Assembly: GCA_947631155.1 (NCBI GenBank)
Contig: CANRKG010000018.1
Span: 1 to 32,212 of the forward strand
Reading direction: 5' to 3'
Source: an uncultured Bacilli bacterium
GTDB lineage: Bacteria > Bacillota_I > Bacilli_A > RF39 > UBA660
Length of the DNA stretch: 32,212 nt
The stretch's first letter is position 1, and each line of letters starts with the position of its first letter. A model generated the notes under the pieces. The model saw only the letters and a list, made by a program, of their open reading frames with translations, did no database searches and was not told the origin of the DNA. The translations under genes and the position numbers were made by a program. Shown piece after piece: positions 22,832 to 30,461 of this stretch.

Positions 22832-24408
22832 CGAAAAAGATTAATTACATTTTATTTTATATAATGGCAGTTTTAGGCGTAATTATAACTTTAATATATA
22901 TTTTCAATATATCATCCCATTTATTAACTTCAGAATCTGTAATAACAGATGTTATTTTACATCAACAAATTTTAAATAAACAGCTATTTCTAAACAATTG
23001 GGTTTATGGTAGTAATTTTGCTTTTTCTTCAATTAATATATTCTCAGCCTTATTATCATTTTTTATCAAAAATAATTTAATTTTAAGGTATACTAGTATA
23101 TTATGTATGGCAGTTTTATTCTTTGTAATAATTTATAAATATGGAAGAAAATTTCTTGATAAAAAAGAAACCCTAATATTAATCCTTATTTATTTAACAG
23201 GGGTATCATATAGTGTTTTAGATTATTTTTATGCTTATAATACATATTTAACAATAATAGTTAATTCACTTATATTGTTATATTTATTATATAAAAGTTT
23301 TGAAAAACAAAATAATAGTAAATTTTATTATCTTTGTGCTTTAATTCTAACTTTCTTTTTTGGTTTAGGTAATATAAAATATTTAGTAGGAATTACAGTA
23401 CCGTTTGTATTAACAGAATTAATTTTAAACAAACGAAGAAATTTAAAAAAATTAGGTCTTATTTTTTTAATAACGATTATTACATTTTCATCTTTTCAGG
23501 CATTATGCTTAAAGTATAGAGTTAATTATACTGAAGAAACTAATATTTTAGGAAGTTCTTCTAAGTTTTCGATTATTGAAGACTTTGAAAACCTTATTGA
23601 TATTACTATAAGTTTTTTTGGCTATGACAATAGAAATAATAGTCTGTCAGCAGTAGCGGGTAATCAATATTTTATCGATAACACCAAGAATTATTCGATA
23701 TTATCATTAAATGGTATAACAGATTTTATAAAATGTATTATGAGTATTTTATTTTTAATAATTACACCAATTTTATTATATAAAAATTACAAAAAAAATC
23801 CTGCTAAAATAAATTTTTTATTAGTATTTAATACTATATCATGGGTTATGATGTTAATATATTGTTTATTTTTCCATAATATATATTATTTCAATGCTAA
23901 TTTAAAATATTTCTTATTTAATTTTATTATTAGTACTATGTTAGGAGTATATTTTATAAATAATTATTTTCAAAAACAAAAATTATATTTCGCAATATGT
24001 AATTTTCTGATAGTATTTTATTTACTTTCTAATATATATAGTACTATATCTATATTAACTGATGGTAACTATAAATATCAAAATAGTAAGTTAAGATTAG
24101 TAGAAATATTAAAAGCAAATAATTTAAAATATGGATATGGTAGTTATTATAATAGTTTATTAGTTTACTATTTATCAGATTATGAAATTACAGTTGCTAA
24201 TGTTGGATATGGTAAATTGATTAAACAACACAATTATAATACTAATCCTGAATGGTATAATAGGGATGGTAAAGTATTTTTTATATTAGATGAAGTCGCA
24301 ATTGATAATTATAAAAGATATAAAAAATTATATGGTAAGCCAGATAAAATAATTCGTGATGATGGTTTTGAAATATTAATTTATAACAAAAATCCTTTGT
24401 TAACTTAA
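22828..24408 (+). CDS. Polytopic membrane protein, GT-C-like (tandem paralogue 2)
   Basis: A 526-residue paralogue of the preceding protein, matching it along its length: VITDV near residue 36, LNNWVYG, the SYSVLDYFYAYNTYLT helix, FFGYDN, the TPILLYKNYKKNP loop, then the external YGYGSYYNSLLVYY and YNKNPLLT end. The acidic loop differs: SSDAV of copy 1 is TSESV, so the candidate catalytic Asp is Glu. The duplication is old enough that many positions differ, and the copies may act on different sugars or as partners. The gene starts inside the TGA stop of copy 1 with AAAGGAAAAG as ribosome site, and ends the operon. Confidence 0.6.
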   Translation: MTKKINYILFYIMAVLGVIITLIYIFNISSHLLTSESVITDVILHQQILNKQLFLNNWVYGSNFAFSSINIFSALLSFFIKNNLILRYTSILCMAVLFFVIIYKYGRKFLDKKETLILILIYLTGVSYSVLDYFYAYNTYLTIIVNSLILLYLLYKSFEKQNNSKFYYLCALILTFFFGLGNIKYLVGITVPFVLTELILNKRRNLKKLGLIFLITIITFSSFQALCLKYRVNYTEETNILGSSSKFSIIEDFENLIDITISFFGYDNRNNSLSAVAGNQYFIDNTKNYSILSLNGITDFIKCIMSILFLIITPILLYKNYKKNPAKINFLLVFNTISWVMMLIYCLFFHNIYYFNANLKYFLFNFIISTMLGVYFINNYFQKQKLYFAICNFLIVFYLLSNIYSTISILTDGNYKYQNSKLRLVEILKANNLKYGYGSYYNSLLVYYLSDYEITVANVGYGKLIKQHNYNTNPEWYNRDGKVFFILDEVAIDNYKRYKKLYGKPDKIIRDDGFEILIYNKNPLLT

Positions 24409-24414
24409 TAAAAA

Positions 24415-24437
24415 ACATTCCCTAATTAAGGGAATGT
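24415..24437 (+). repeat. Perfect inverted repeat between two operons
   Basis: ACATTCCCT (24415-24423) pairs with AGGGAATGT (24429-24437) around a 5-nt loop. On the plus strand no T-run follows, so it is an imperfect terminator. On the minus strand it is followed by T-rich sequence and would terminate antisense transcription. It lies immediately upstream of the next promoter's -10. Confidence 0.7.
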
Positions 24438-24438
24438 A

Positions 24439-24453
24439 TGATATAATTATATC
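24439..24453 (+). promoter_or_regulatory. Extended -10 promoter inside a palindrome
   Basis: TGA-TATAAT (TATAAT 24442-24447) lies in the perfect 14-bp palindrome GATATAATTATATC (24440-24453). The ATG at 24468 is about 20 nt downstream, giving a leader of about 15 nt. The palindrome could be an operator. Confidence 0.5.
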
Positions 24454-24467
24454 ATTGAGGAGGAGAT

Positions 24468-25199
24468 ATGAAGTTAGATTTTGATGGTTTAAAAGTGAAT
24501 TATATTCAATATGGTACTGGTAAGGATATAATTTTACTTCATGGATGGGGACAAAATATAGACATGATGAAACCGTTAGCGGATCCTTTATCAGAAAAAT
24601 TTAGAGTCACAATAATTGATTTTCCAGGTTTTGGAGAAAGTGAGGAACCAACTACTGCTTGGACAATTAGTAAATATTCAGAACTAATAGAAACTATTGT
24701 TCATAAATTAAAAATAAAGAAGCCAATTATTATTGGACATTCATTTGGTGGCAGAGTTGCTATTTATTATAGTGCTAATCATCCTATCGAAAAGTTAATT
24801 TTATTTGGTAGTCCATGTATTAGAAAAAACAAAAATCTTTCTTTGAAAGTGAAAATCTTAAAAGGTTTAAAAAAATTGCCTGGTATGAATTCATTTGGAG
24901 AACGAATGAAAAAATATATAGGTTCTAGGGATTATAAGGCAGCTAGTCCTATTATGAGACAAATTCTTGTTAATACAGTTAATGAAGATTTGTCATCTAT
25001 GGCACAAAAAATTGAAGAACCGACTCTATTAATTTGGGGAGAAAATGATACGGAATCTCCACTAAATGAAGCACAGGAATTAGAAGAAATGATGATAGAT
25101 GCAGCTTTAATAGTGTTGCCTGGTACACATTATGCCTATTTAGAAAATTTAGGTAGAGTTCTAAATATATTAGATTCATTTCTTAAAGGAGGTAAGTAA
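24468..25199 (+). CDS. Alpha/beta-fold hydrolase
   Basis: The 243-residue cytoplasmic enzyme has the oxyanion HGWGQ (25-29), nucleophile elbow GHSFGG with Ser 92, and the acid/base pair D194 in WGENDTESPL and H221 in GTHYAYLE. The cap region is short and Lys-rich. Fold and catalytic triad are complete, so it is surely an active serine hydrolase (esterase or lipase type), but the substrate is not evident. The ribosome site GAGGAGGAG precedes ATG 24468. The next gene starts on the base after its stop codon, and Ddl follows, so a role linked to cell-wall precursor turnover is possible but unproven. Confidence 0.85.
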   Translation: MKLDFDGLKVNYIQYGTGKDIILLHGWGQNIDMMKPLADPLSEKFRVTIIDFPGFGESEEPTTAWTISKYSELIETIVHKLKIKKPIIIGHSFGGRVAIYYSANHPIEKLILFGSPCIRKNKNLSLKVKILKGLKKLPGMNSFGERMKKYIGSRDYKAASPIMRQILVNTVNEDLSSMAQKIEEPTLLIWGENDTESPLNEAQELEEMMIDAALIVLPGTHYAYLENLGRVLNILDSFLKGGK

Positions 25200-26816
25200 A
25201 TGATAATTTATACAATTTTATTAATTATTATTGCCTTAGTAATAATAATTCAATCTAAAAAATCACTACATATGTTACAGCAAAATTTATATAATGAAAA
25301 CAATCGATATTTAAAATGGGTAGTTAAAAACTATAAAAATTTCTTTAATCTTCAAATAATTGGAATCATTTTAGCTTTAGTAGGAGCATTTATTGCTTAT
25401 GATATAGATAATATGTTATACATATTGTTAGGATTATTGGCTATATGTTTTGCAGTTGAAGGATATAGATTATTTAAAGTTAGTGAAACTGAACAAGTAA
25501 AGAAACCATTAGTAATTACAAAAAGAGTTAAAAGATTAATATTTACAACTTGTGTATTGTATTTGATACCTGTAATTTGTCTTTATTTTAAAATTAATGA
25601 TAATAAAGCAGTATGGTTATTGATTTTTATCATTACTATTATGAGTTATTGTAATCAGTTTATTGTTTTTATTGCAAATATTATTAATTTTCCATATGAA
25701 AAAGGCGTATATTATTATTATAAGAATAAAGCTAAAAATACTCTTAAAAGTAGAACTAATTTAAAGGTAATAGGAATAACTGGTAGTTATGGAAAAACAA
25801 GTAGTAAGAATATTTTATCAGATATTTTAAATATTAAATATAATGCTTTACCAACACCTAGAAACTTAAATACTCCAAATGGAATTATGATTACTGTTAA
25901 TAATCATTTAGATAAATTTACTGATATCTTTATAGCAGAAATGGGCGCTTATGTTAGAGGCGAAATAAAATATCTTTGTGATTTAGTTCATCCTAAATAT
26001 GGTATTTTAACGACTATTGGAACAGCTCATTTAGAAAGCTTTGGTAGTGAAGAGAATATTCAAAAAGCCAAATTTGAGCTTATTGAATCATTACCTAGCG
26101 ATGGACTTGGAGTTCTAAATGGTGATGATCCTAAGCAAGTCGGATATAAATTACAAAATAAAGTTAGAACTATTTGGATTGGTATTGATAATAAAGATGT
26201 TGATGTTAGAGCCGTTGATATAAAATGTAATAATAAAGGAACTAATTTTAAAGTAATTTTTGCTAATGATAAAAATAAATATGAATTCCAAACTAAATTA
26301 TTAGGAAAACATAACGTATATAACATTTTAGCAGCAATTGCTTTAGGTCATGAATTTGGTATCTCTATTGAAGAATTGCAACAAGCTGTAAGATGTGTCA
26401 AAGCCGTTGAACATAGATTGGAATTAAAGAAATTAGGTAATTTTTATCAAATAGATGATGCTTATAATTCAAATCCTGTAGGAGCTAAAGGAGCAGTAGA
26501 GGTTTTGGGAATGATGCCTGGAATCAAAGTTGTTGTTACACCAGGAATGATTGAATTAGGTAAAAAAGAAGATGAATATAATAAAGCATTTGGAGAACAA
26601 ATTGCTGAGCATACAGATTATGCAGTATTAATTGGAGAAAAGCATACTAAACCAATTTACGAAGGTTTAATTAATAAGGGCTTTGATAAAGATAACATCA
26701 TAGTATATAATGATGTAAAAGAGGCATATAAATATATAAATAGTTTATGTGCTAAGAGTAAAAAGGATGTTTATGCTTTATTCGAAAATGATTTACCAGA
26801 TACATATAATGAATAG
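25200..26816 (+). CDS. murF: MurF-like UDP-MurNAc-tripeptide--D-Ala-D-Ala ligase with N-terminal membrane region
   Basis: The 538-residue protein has a membrane region of about five helices (residues 1-160) and then a Mur ligase: P-loop GSYGKTS (195-201), NTPNG (224-228), AEMGAYVRGEI (246-256), the HLESF segment (277-281), the MurF-like DDAYNSNP, and the ending ALFENDLPDTYNE. MurF adds D-Ala-D-Ala to the UDP-MurNAc tripeptide. Usual MurF is 450 residues with a soluble N-domain for the substrate, which the helices seem to replace. The Ddl gene that makes its substrate starts 12 nt downstream. AAAGGAGGT lies before ATG 25200. Paralogues of other specificity within the Mur family are not excluded. 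Confidence 0.85.
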   Translation: MIIYTILLIIIALVIIIQSKKSLHMLQQNLYNENNRYLKWVVKNYKNFFNLQIIGIILALVGAFIAYDIDNMLYILLGLLAICFAVEGYRLFKVSETEQVKKPLVITKRVKRLIFTTCVLYLIPVICLYFKINDNKAVWLLIFIITIMSYCNQFIVFIANIINFPYEKGVYYYYKNKAKNTLKSRTNLKVIGITGSYGKTSSKNILSDILNIKYNALPTPRNLNTPNGIMITVNNHLDKFTDIFIAEMGAYVRGEIKYLCDLVHPKYGILTTIGTAHLESFGSEENIQKAKFELIESLPSDGLGVLNGDDPKQVGYKLQNKVRTIWIGIDNKDVDVRAVDIKCNNKGTNFKVIFANDKNKYEFQTKLLGKHNVYNILAAIALGHEFGISIEELQQAVRCVKAVEHRLELKKLGNFYQIDDAYNSNPVGAKGAVEVLGMMPGIKVVVTPGMIELGKKEDEYNKAFGEQIAEHTDYAVLIGEKHTKPIYEGLINKGFDKDNIIVYNDVKEAYKYINSLCAKSKKDVYALFENDLPDTYNE

Positions 26817-26827
26817 GAGATGTGAAA

Positions 26828-28054
26828 ATGAAGATAAAAGTTGGAGTGATTTATGGTGGAGAAACAGTAGAACATGAAGTAAGTATTATTTCTGCTGTTC
26901 AGGCTATGAATAAATTAGATCAAGAAAAGTATGAAGTTATACCAATCTATATTACTAAGGATAGAGAATGGTATACTGGAGATATGTTAAAAGATCTTGA
27001 AATGTATGAGGATTTAAATCTAATCAAAAAATATGGAAAAAATGTAGTTTTATACTATAATAAAGGTGCTTATGTTTTACAAAGTAAAAAGTTTCCTCGT
27101 AGCATTGTTACGGATGTAGATATAGTATTCCCAATTATGCATGGAACTAATGGAGAAGATGGTGTTATTCAAGGATATTTACAAGCCATTGGTATTCCAT
27201 TTGTTGGTAGTGACATTTATTCATCTGTTGTAGGACAAGATAAAGTCTATATGAAAAATATTTTTGAAAAGATTAAATTGCCAATTACTAATTATACTTG
27301 GTTCTATGATTATGATTATAAAAATGAAAGAGAAGAAGTATTAAAGGATATTAGTAAGTTAAAATATCCAATGATAATAAAACCAGCTACTACTGGAAGT
27401 AGTGTTGGAATTAAAGTTGTTGAAAACGAAGAAGAATTAATAGAGGCAATTGAAGATGCAATCCAATATGATAAGAAAATAATAGTTGAAGAAGTTGTTA
27501 ATAATTTAAAAGAAGTAAATATTAGTGTTGTAGGAAATTATGAACATCAAAAATTAAGTGAAGTAGAAGAAGTAATATCAGGTCATAAATTTTTAACTTA
27601 TAATGAAAAATATATTGATGGTACCAAAGGAAAATTAAAAAACGGTGTCAAAGTATCACAAAGTTTAGGATCAAAGGGAATGGCTTCTGCTAATCGTAAA
27701 TTACCTGCAGATATCTCTGCTAAGACTAAACAAGAAGTTGAAAATATTGCTATTCAAGCCTTTAGAACATTAGGCTCAGCTGGAGTTTGTCGAATTGATT
27801 TCTTAATTGATGATAAAACAAAGAAAGTATATATTAATGAAATTAATTCTATACCAGGAAGCTTATCTTGTTATTTGTGGGAAGCTAAAGGTATTAGATT
27901 TACAGAACTTTTGGATGATTTAATTAATATAGGTATAAAAGATTATAAAAAAAGAGTAAGTAAAACACATTCATTTGAAACAAATATTTTAAAAGGTTAT
28001 ACAGCAGCTGGAGGCTTAAAAGGTATGAAAGGTGTCAAAGGAAAATTAAGATAG
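26828..28054 (+). CDS. ddl: D-alanine--D-alanine ligase
   Basis: The 408-residue ATP-grasp enzyme joins two D-Ala for cell-wall precursor. It starts with KVGVIYGGETVEHEVSI, has MHGTNGEDGVIQG, KPATTGSSVGI, the omega-loop YNEKY with the Tyr typical of D-Ala-D-Ala (rather than D-Ala-D-Lac) enzymes, and NEINSIPGSLS. Common Ddl is 300-370 residues; the extra here is mainly a Gly/Lys-rich tail (LKGMKGVKGKLR). The start is ATG 26828 with AGGAGA 7 nt before it; GTG 26822 is too close to that site. It is last in the hydrolase-MurF-Ddl operon, ending in a terminator that covers the stop codon. Confidence 0.93.
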   Translation: MKIKVGVIYGGETVEHEVSIISAVQAMNKLDQEKYEVIPIYITKDREWYTGDMLKDLEMYEDLNLIKKYGKNVVLYYNKGAYVLQSKKFPRSIVTDVDIVFPIMHGTNGEDGVIQGYLQAIGIPFVGSDIYSSVVGQDKVYMKNIFEKIKLPITNYTWFYDYDYKNEREEVLKDISKLKYPMIIKPATTGSSVGIKVVENEEELIEAIEDAIQYDKKIIVEEVVNNLKEVNISVVGNYEHQKLSEVEEVISGHKFLTYNEKYIDGTKGKLKNGVKVSQSLGSKGMASANRKLPADISAKTKQEVENIAIQAFRTLGSAGVCRIDFLIDDKTKKVYINEINSIPGSLSCYLWEAKGIRFTELLDDLINIGIKDYKKRVSKTHSFETNILKGYTAAGGLKGMKGVKGKLR

Positions 28055-28071
28055 GCTTTCTATCTTTTTTT
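28048..28071 (+). terminator. Intrinsic terminator after ddl
   Basis: AAGATAG (28048-28054) pairs with CTATCTT (28060-28066) around a 5-nt loop, with seven T in the tail. The stem contains the TAG stop of ddl. Confidence 0.85.
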
Positions 28072-28201
28072 ATATTTATAAAAATTTTTATTTTAAGATT
28101 AAATATGATAAAACAAGTAATAAAATATTTAAGGAATTTTTACAACAAACTAAATATTAAATATATAATTTACAAAACTATTTTTTTAATTTATAATTAT
28201 T

Positions 28202-28229
28202 TTGTATTAAAATGTTTTTATAGTATTTT
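28202..28229 (+). promoter_or_regulatory. Possible promoter of the UbiA/HAD unit
   Basis: TTGTAT (28202-28207), a 16-nt spacer and TATTTT (28224-28229), in an otherwise featureless AT-rich gap of about 190 nt after the ddl terminator. Confidence 0.4.
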
Positions 28230-28258
28230 GGTAATGTTAAAAATTAGAAGGTGAAAAT

Positions 28259-29116
28259 ATGGATTATATTAAACTTATGAGACCTAAACATTATATTAAA
28301 AATTTACTAATATTTATACCACTAATATTTAGTGGCTTGTTTTTCGATATAAATAATTTATCAAAAACATTCTACAGTTTTATAATCTATTGTTTAGTTA
28401 CTAGTATTATTTATATTATTAATGATATTAAAGATAAAAATAAGGATAAAAAAAATATAATAAAGAAAGATAGACCTCTTGCTTCAGGTAGAATATCTTG
28501 TAGAAATGCTGTTATTGAAATAGTAATATTGTTATTAATAGTTGTATTTTTAATATGTTTATTTAAATTACCTCTGATATCAATATTATTTTTAAGTATC
28601 TATTTTATCTTGAATTTAGGCTATAGTCTTGGTTTAAAAAATATTCCGATTTTAGATATTTTGATTTTAGCATCTGGTTTTGTTATTCGTGTCTTATATG
28701 GGGCTTCTATTTTACATATAGAAGTTTCTAATTGGTTATATTTATCTATTTTATCTATTTCATTTTATTTAGGTTTAGGCAAAAGAAGAAATGAAATGAA
28801 TAAAGCTGGAATAAAATTTAGAAAAGTATTAAAGTATTACTCTGAAGAATTTTTAGATAAGAATATGTACATGTTTTTATGTATGTCCATAATTTTTTAT
28901 TCTTTATGGGCTGCAGATAGTAATATTGCGAATGAAAATCATAATTTATTAATTTATACTATACCATTGATGATTTCCATTTGTATGAAATATAGTATGG
29001 ATATAGAAGGGGATAGTAGTGGTGATCCTGTAGAAGTTATTTTAAAAGATAAAGTAATTTTATTATTGGGATTTATCTTTGTTGTAGTTATCTTTTTGAT
29101 ATTATATGTTTGGTAG
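28259..29116 (+). CDS. UbiA-family transferase, decaprenyl-phosphate phosphoribosyltransferase-like
   Basis: The 285-residue protein has about eight to nine membrane helices. LMRPKHYIKNLLIF opens it. The acidic site is N55-D-I-K-D59-K-N-K-D63, followed by KKDRPLASG. A second signature, GYSLGLKNIPILDILILASGFVIR, is characteristic of the branch that includes mycobacterial DPPR synthase, which transfers phosphoribose from PRPP to a polyprenyl phosphate. Quinone or heme prenyltransferases are less likely, since the KDRPLASG and YS..LK motifs favour the phosphoribosyl branch. The next gene encodes a HAD phosphatase starting 9 nt later, which could remove the 5-phosphate. Ribosome site AAGGTGA. The product would be a lipid-linked pentose. 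Confidence 0.78.
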   Translation: MDYIKLMRPKHYIKNLLIFIPLIFSGLFFDINNLSKTFYSFIIYCLVTSIIYIINDIKDKNKDKKNIIKKDRPLASGRISCRNAVIEIVILLLIVVFLICLFKLPLISILFLSIYFILNLGYSLGLKNIPILDILILASGFVIRVLYGASILHIEVSNWLYLSILSISFYLGLGKRRNEMNKAGIKFRKVLKYYSEEFLDKNMYMFLCMSIIFYSLWAADSNIANENHNLLIYTIPLMISICMKYSMDIEGDSSGDPVEVILKDKVILLLGFIFVVVIFLILYVW

Positions 29117-29125
29117 GTGACATTT

Positions 29126-29689
29126 TTGAATATTAATGTTTATGATTTTGATAAGACGATTTATGATGGTGATTCATCTGTTGATTTTTTTAAGTTCTGT
29201 TTAACAAAAAATTTTAAATGTATACTAATAATTCCAAATTTTATTCTAAATTATTTTCTATATTTATTTAGAATTAGAAATAAAACTGAAGTAAAAGAAA
29301 GCTTCTTTGTCTTTTTAAAATACTTTGATGAGATTGAAACTATTATAGATGAATTTTGGAATAAATATAATATCAAGATTAAAAAATTTTATTTAGAAAA
29401 AGATCATACTAATGATATAATTATTTCTGCTTCACCAAAATTTTTGTTAAAAAAGATTACAAAACAATTAAAAGTAAAAGATTTAATTGCTAGTGAAGTT
29501 GATTCAAAAACAGGAAAATTTAAGGGCAGAAATTGTAAAGGTCAGGAAAAAGTAGAGCAATTACTTAAGAAATATAGTAATATAAAAATAATCCAAATGT
29601 ATACTGATAGTTATAGTGATCAACCGCTAATAGATTTAGCTGAAAAAGCTTATCTTGTAAAAAAGAACAAGATAATTTCAATAAAATAA
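29126..29689 (+). CDS. HAD-IB family phosphatase
   Basis: The 187-residue protein has the HAD nucleophile motif D7-F-D9-K-T (residues 7-11), SASP as motif II (near 98) and YTDSYSDQPL with the closing acidic residues. A cap-like helical part containing a short hydrophobic stretch (about 31-46) may attach it to the membrane. In several bacteria HAD and UbiA domains are one polypeptide; here they are adjacent, 9 nt apart, suggesting that the phosphatase acts on the UbiA product such as polyprenyl-phosphoryl-ribose 5-phosphate. The start is TTG 29126, 6 nt after TAGGTGA; GTG 29117 is inside that site. The phosphatase class is firm; the substrate is inferred. Confidence 0.8.
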   Translation: MNINVYDFDKTIYDGDSSVDFFKFCLTKNFKCILIIPNFILNYFLYLFRIRNKTEVKESFFVFLKYFDEIETIIDEFWNKYNIKIKKFYLEKDHTNDIIISASPKFLLKKITKQLKVKDLIASEVDSKTGKFKGRNCKGQEKVEQLLKKYSNIKIIQMYTDSYSDQPLIDLAEKAYLVKKNKIISIK

Positions 29690-29717
29690 TTCAGTATATA
29701 CACGTAAACTAGAATTT

Positions 29718-29726
29718 TGATATAAT
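29718..29726 (+). promoter_or_regulatory. Extended -10 promoter of the Cof-type HAD gene
   Basis: TGA-TATAAT (TATAAT 29721-29726), 21 nt before GTG 29748. Confidence 0.6.
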
Positions 29727-29747
29727 TTAACAAAGAGGTGTTATTTA

Positions 29748-30452
29748 GTGGAGTATAAAAAAGTAATAGTTAGTGATTATGATCAAACATTTTACTTAAA
29801 TGATGAGGATATAGAGAATAATAAAAAAGCGGTAAGCAAGTTTAAAGAAAAAGGTAATATATTTGTAATTGCAACAGGTAGAAGTTATTTTGATTTTCAA
29901 AATAAAGTAAAATTATATAATTTTGACTATGATTATGTAATTATAAATCATGGAGCTACCATATTAGATAAAAATGATAATATAATTGTTAATTTTCCAA
30001 TTAAAAATGAAATTATAAATAATATAAAAGAAGATTTAGATTTAGAAAAATCAATAAAATGGTTTTGTTGTAGTAAATTAGAAAGTAGAGTTGATTTTAA
30101 TTGTAAAGATTTAACAAAAATAAATGTCAAGTATAATAGTAAAGAAGTTGCAATGAATATTAATAAACTTATAAATAATAAATATTCAAATTATATCAAT
30201 TCTTATTATGTTACTGGAAATTCAGTTGAAATAATTTCAGATAAAACAAACAAATCAAATGCAATTAATTTATTGTTAGAAAAATTAAATGTGTCTAAAG
30301 AAGAAGTTTATACTATTGGTGATGGATATAGTGATATTGAAATGATAAAAGATTTTAATGGTTATGCCATGACAAATTCAGTAGATGAACTTAAAGTAAT
30401 TGCTAAAAAAGAATATAAAAGTGTATCTGAATTAATAGACGAAATAATTTAG
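29748..30452 (+). CDS. Cof-type HAD-IIB family hydrolase
   Basis: The 234-residue cytoplasmic protein has D10-Y-D12-Q-T as the HAD nucleophile motif, VIATGRSYFD for motif II, an alpha/beta cap domain (about residues 80-180), and GDGYSDIEMI with the metal-binding acids near the end. Cof-type members dephosphorylate sugar phosphates, pyridoxal phosphate or flavin nucleotides; the exact substrate is not visible. It starts with GTG 29748 after AGAGGTG. The stop codon supplies part of the ribosome site of the following MFS gene, so the two are co-transcribed. Confidence 0.88.
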   Translation: MEYKKVIVSDYDQTFYLNDEDIENNKKAVSKFKEKGNIFVIATGRSYFDFQNKVKLYNFDYDYVIINHGATILDKNDNIIVNFPIKNEIINNIKEDLDLEKSIKWFCCSKLESRVDFNCKDLTKINVKYNSKEVAMNINKLINNKYSNYINSYYVTGNSVEIISDKTNKSNAINLLLEKLNVSKEEVYTIGDGYSDIEMIKDFNGYAMTNSVDELKVIAKKEYKSVSELIDEII

Positions 30453-30461
30453 GTGGTAGTT

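Noticed and set aside
21152-24408. TGA at 22829-22831 as a reassigned Trp codon fusing the two GT-C paralogues
   Set aside because: Read-through would meet a TAA about 11 codons later, and the second gene is in a different frame. Long conserved genes contain no in-frame TGA.
28072-28201. A hidden gene or RNA in the gap after ddl
   Set aside because: The stretch is A/T-rich with no ORF of useful length, no strong hairpin and no tRNA-like pattern.
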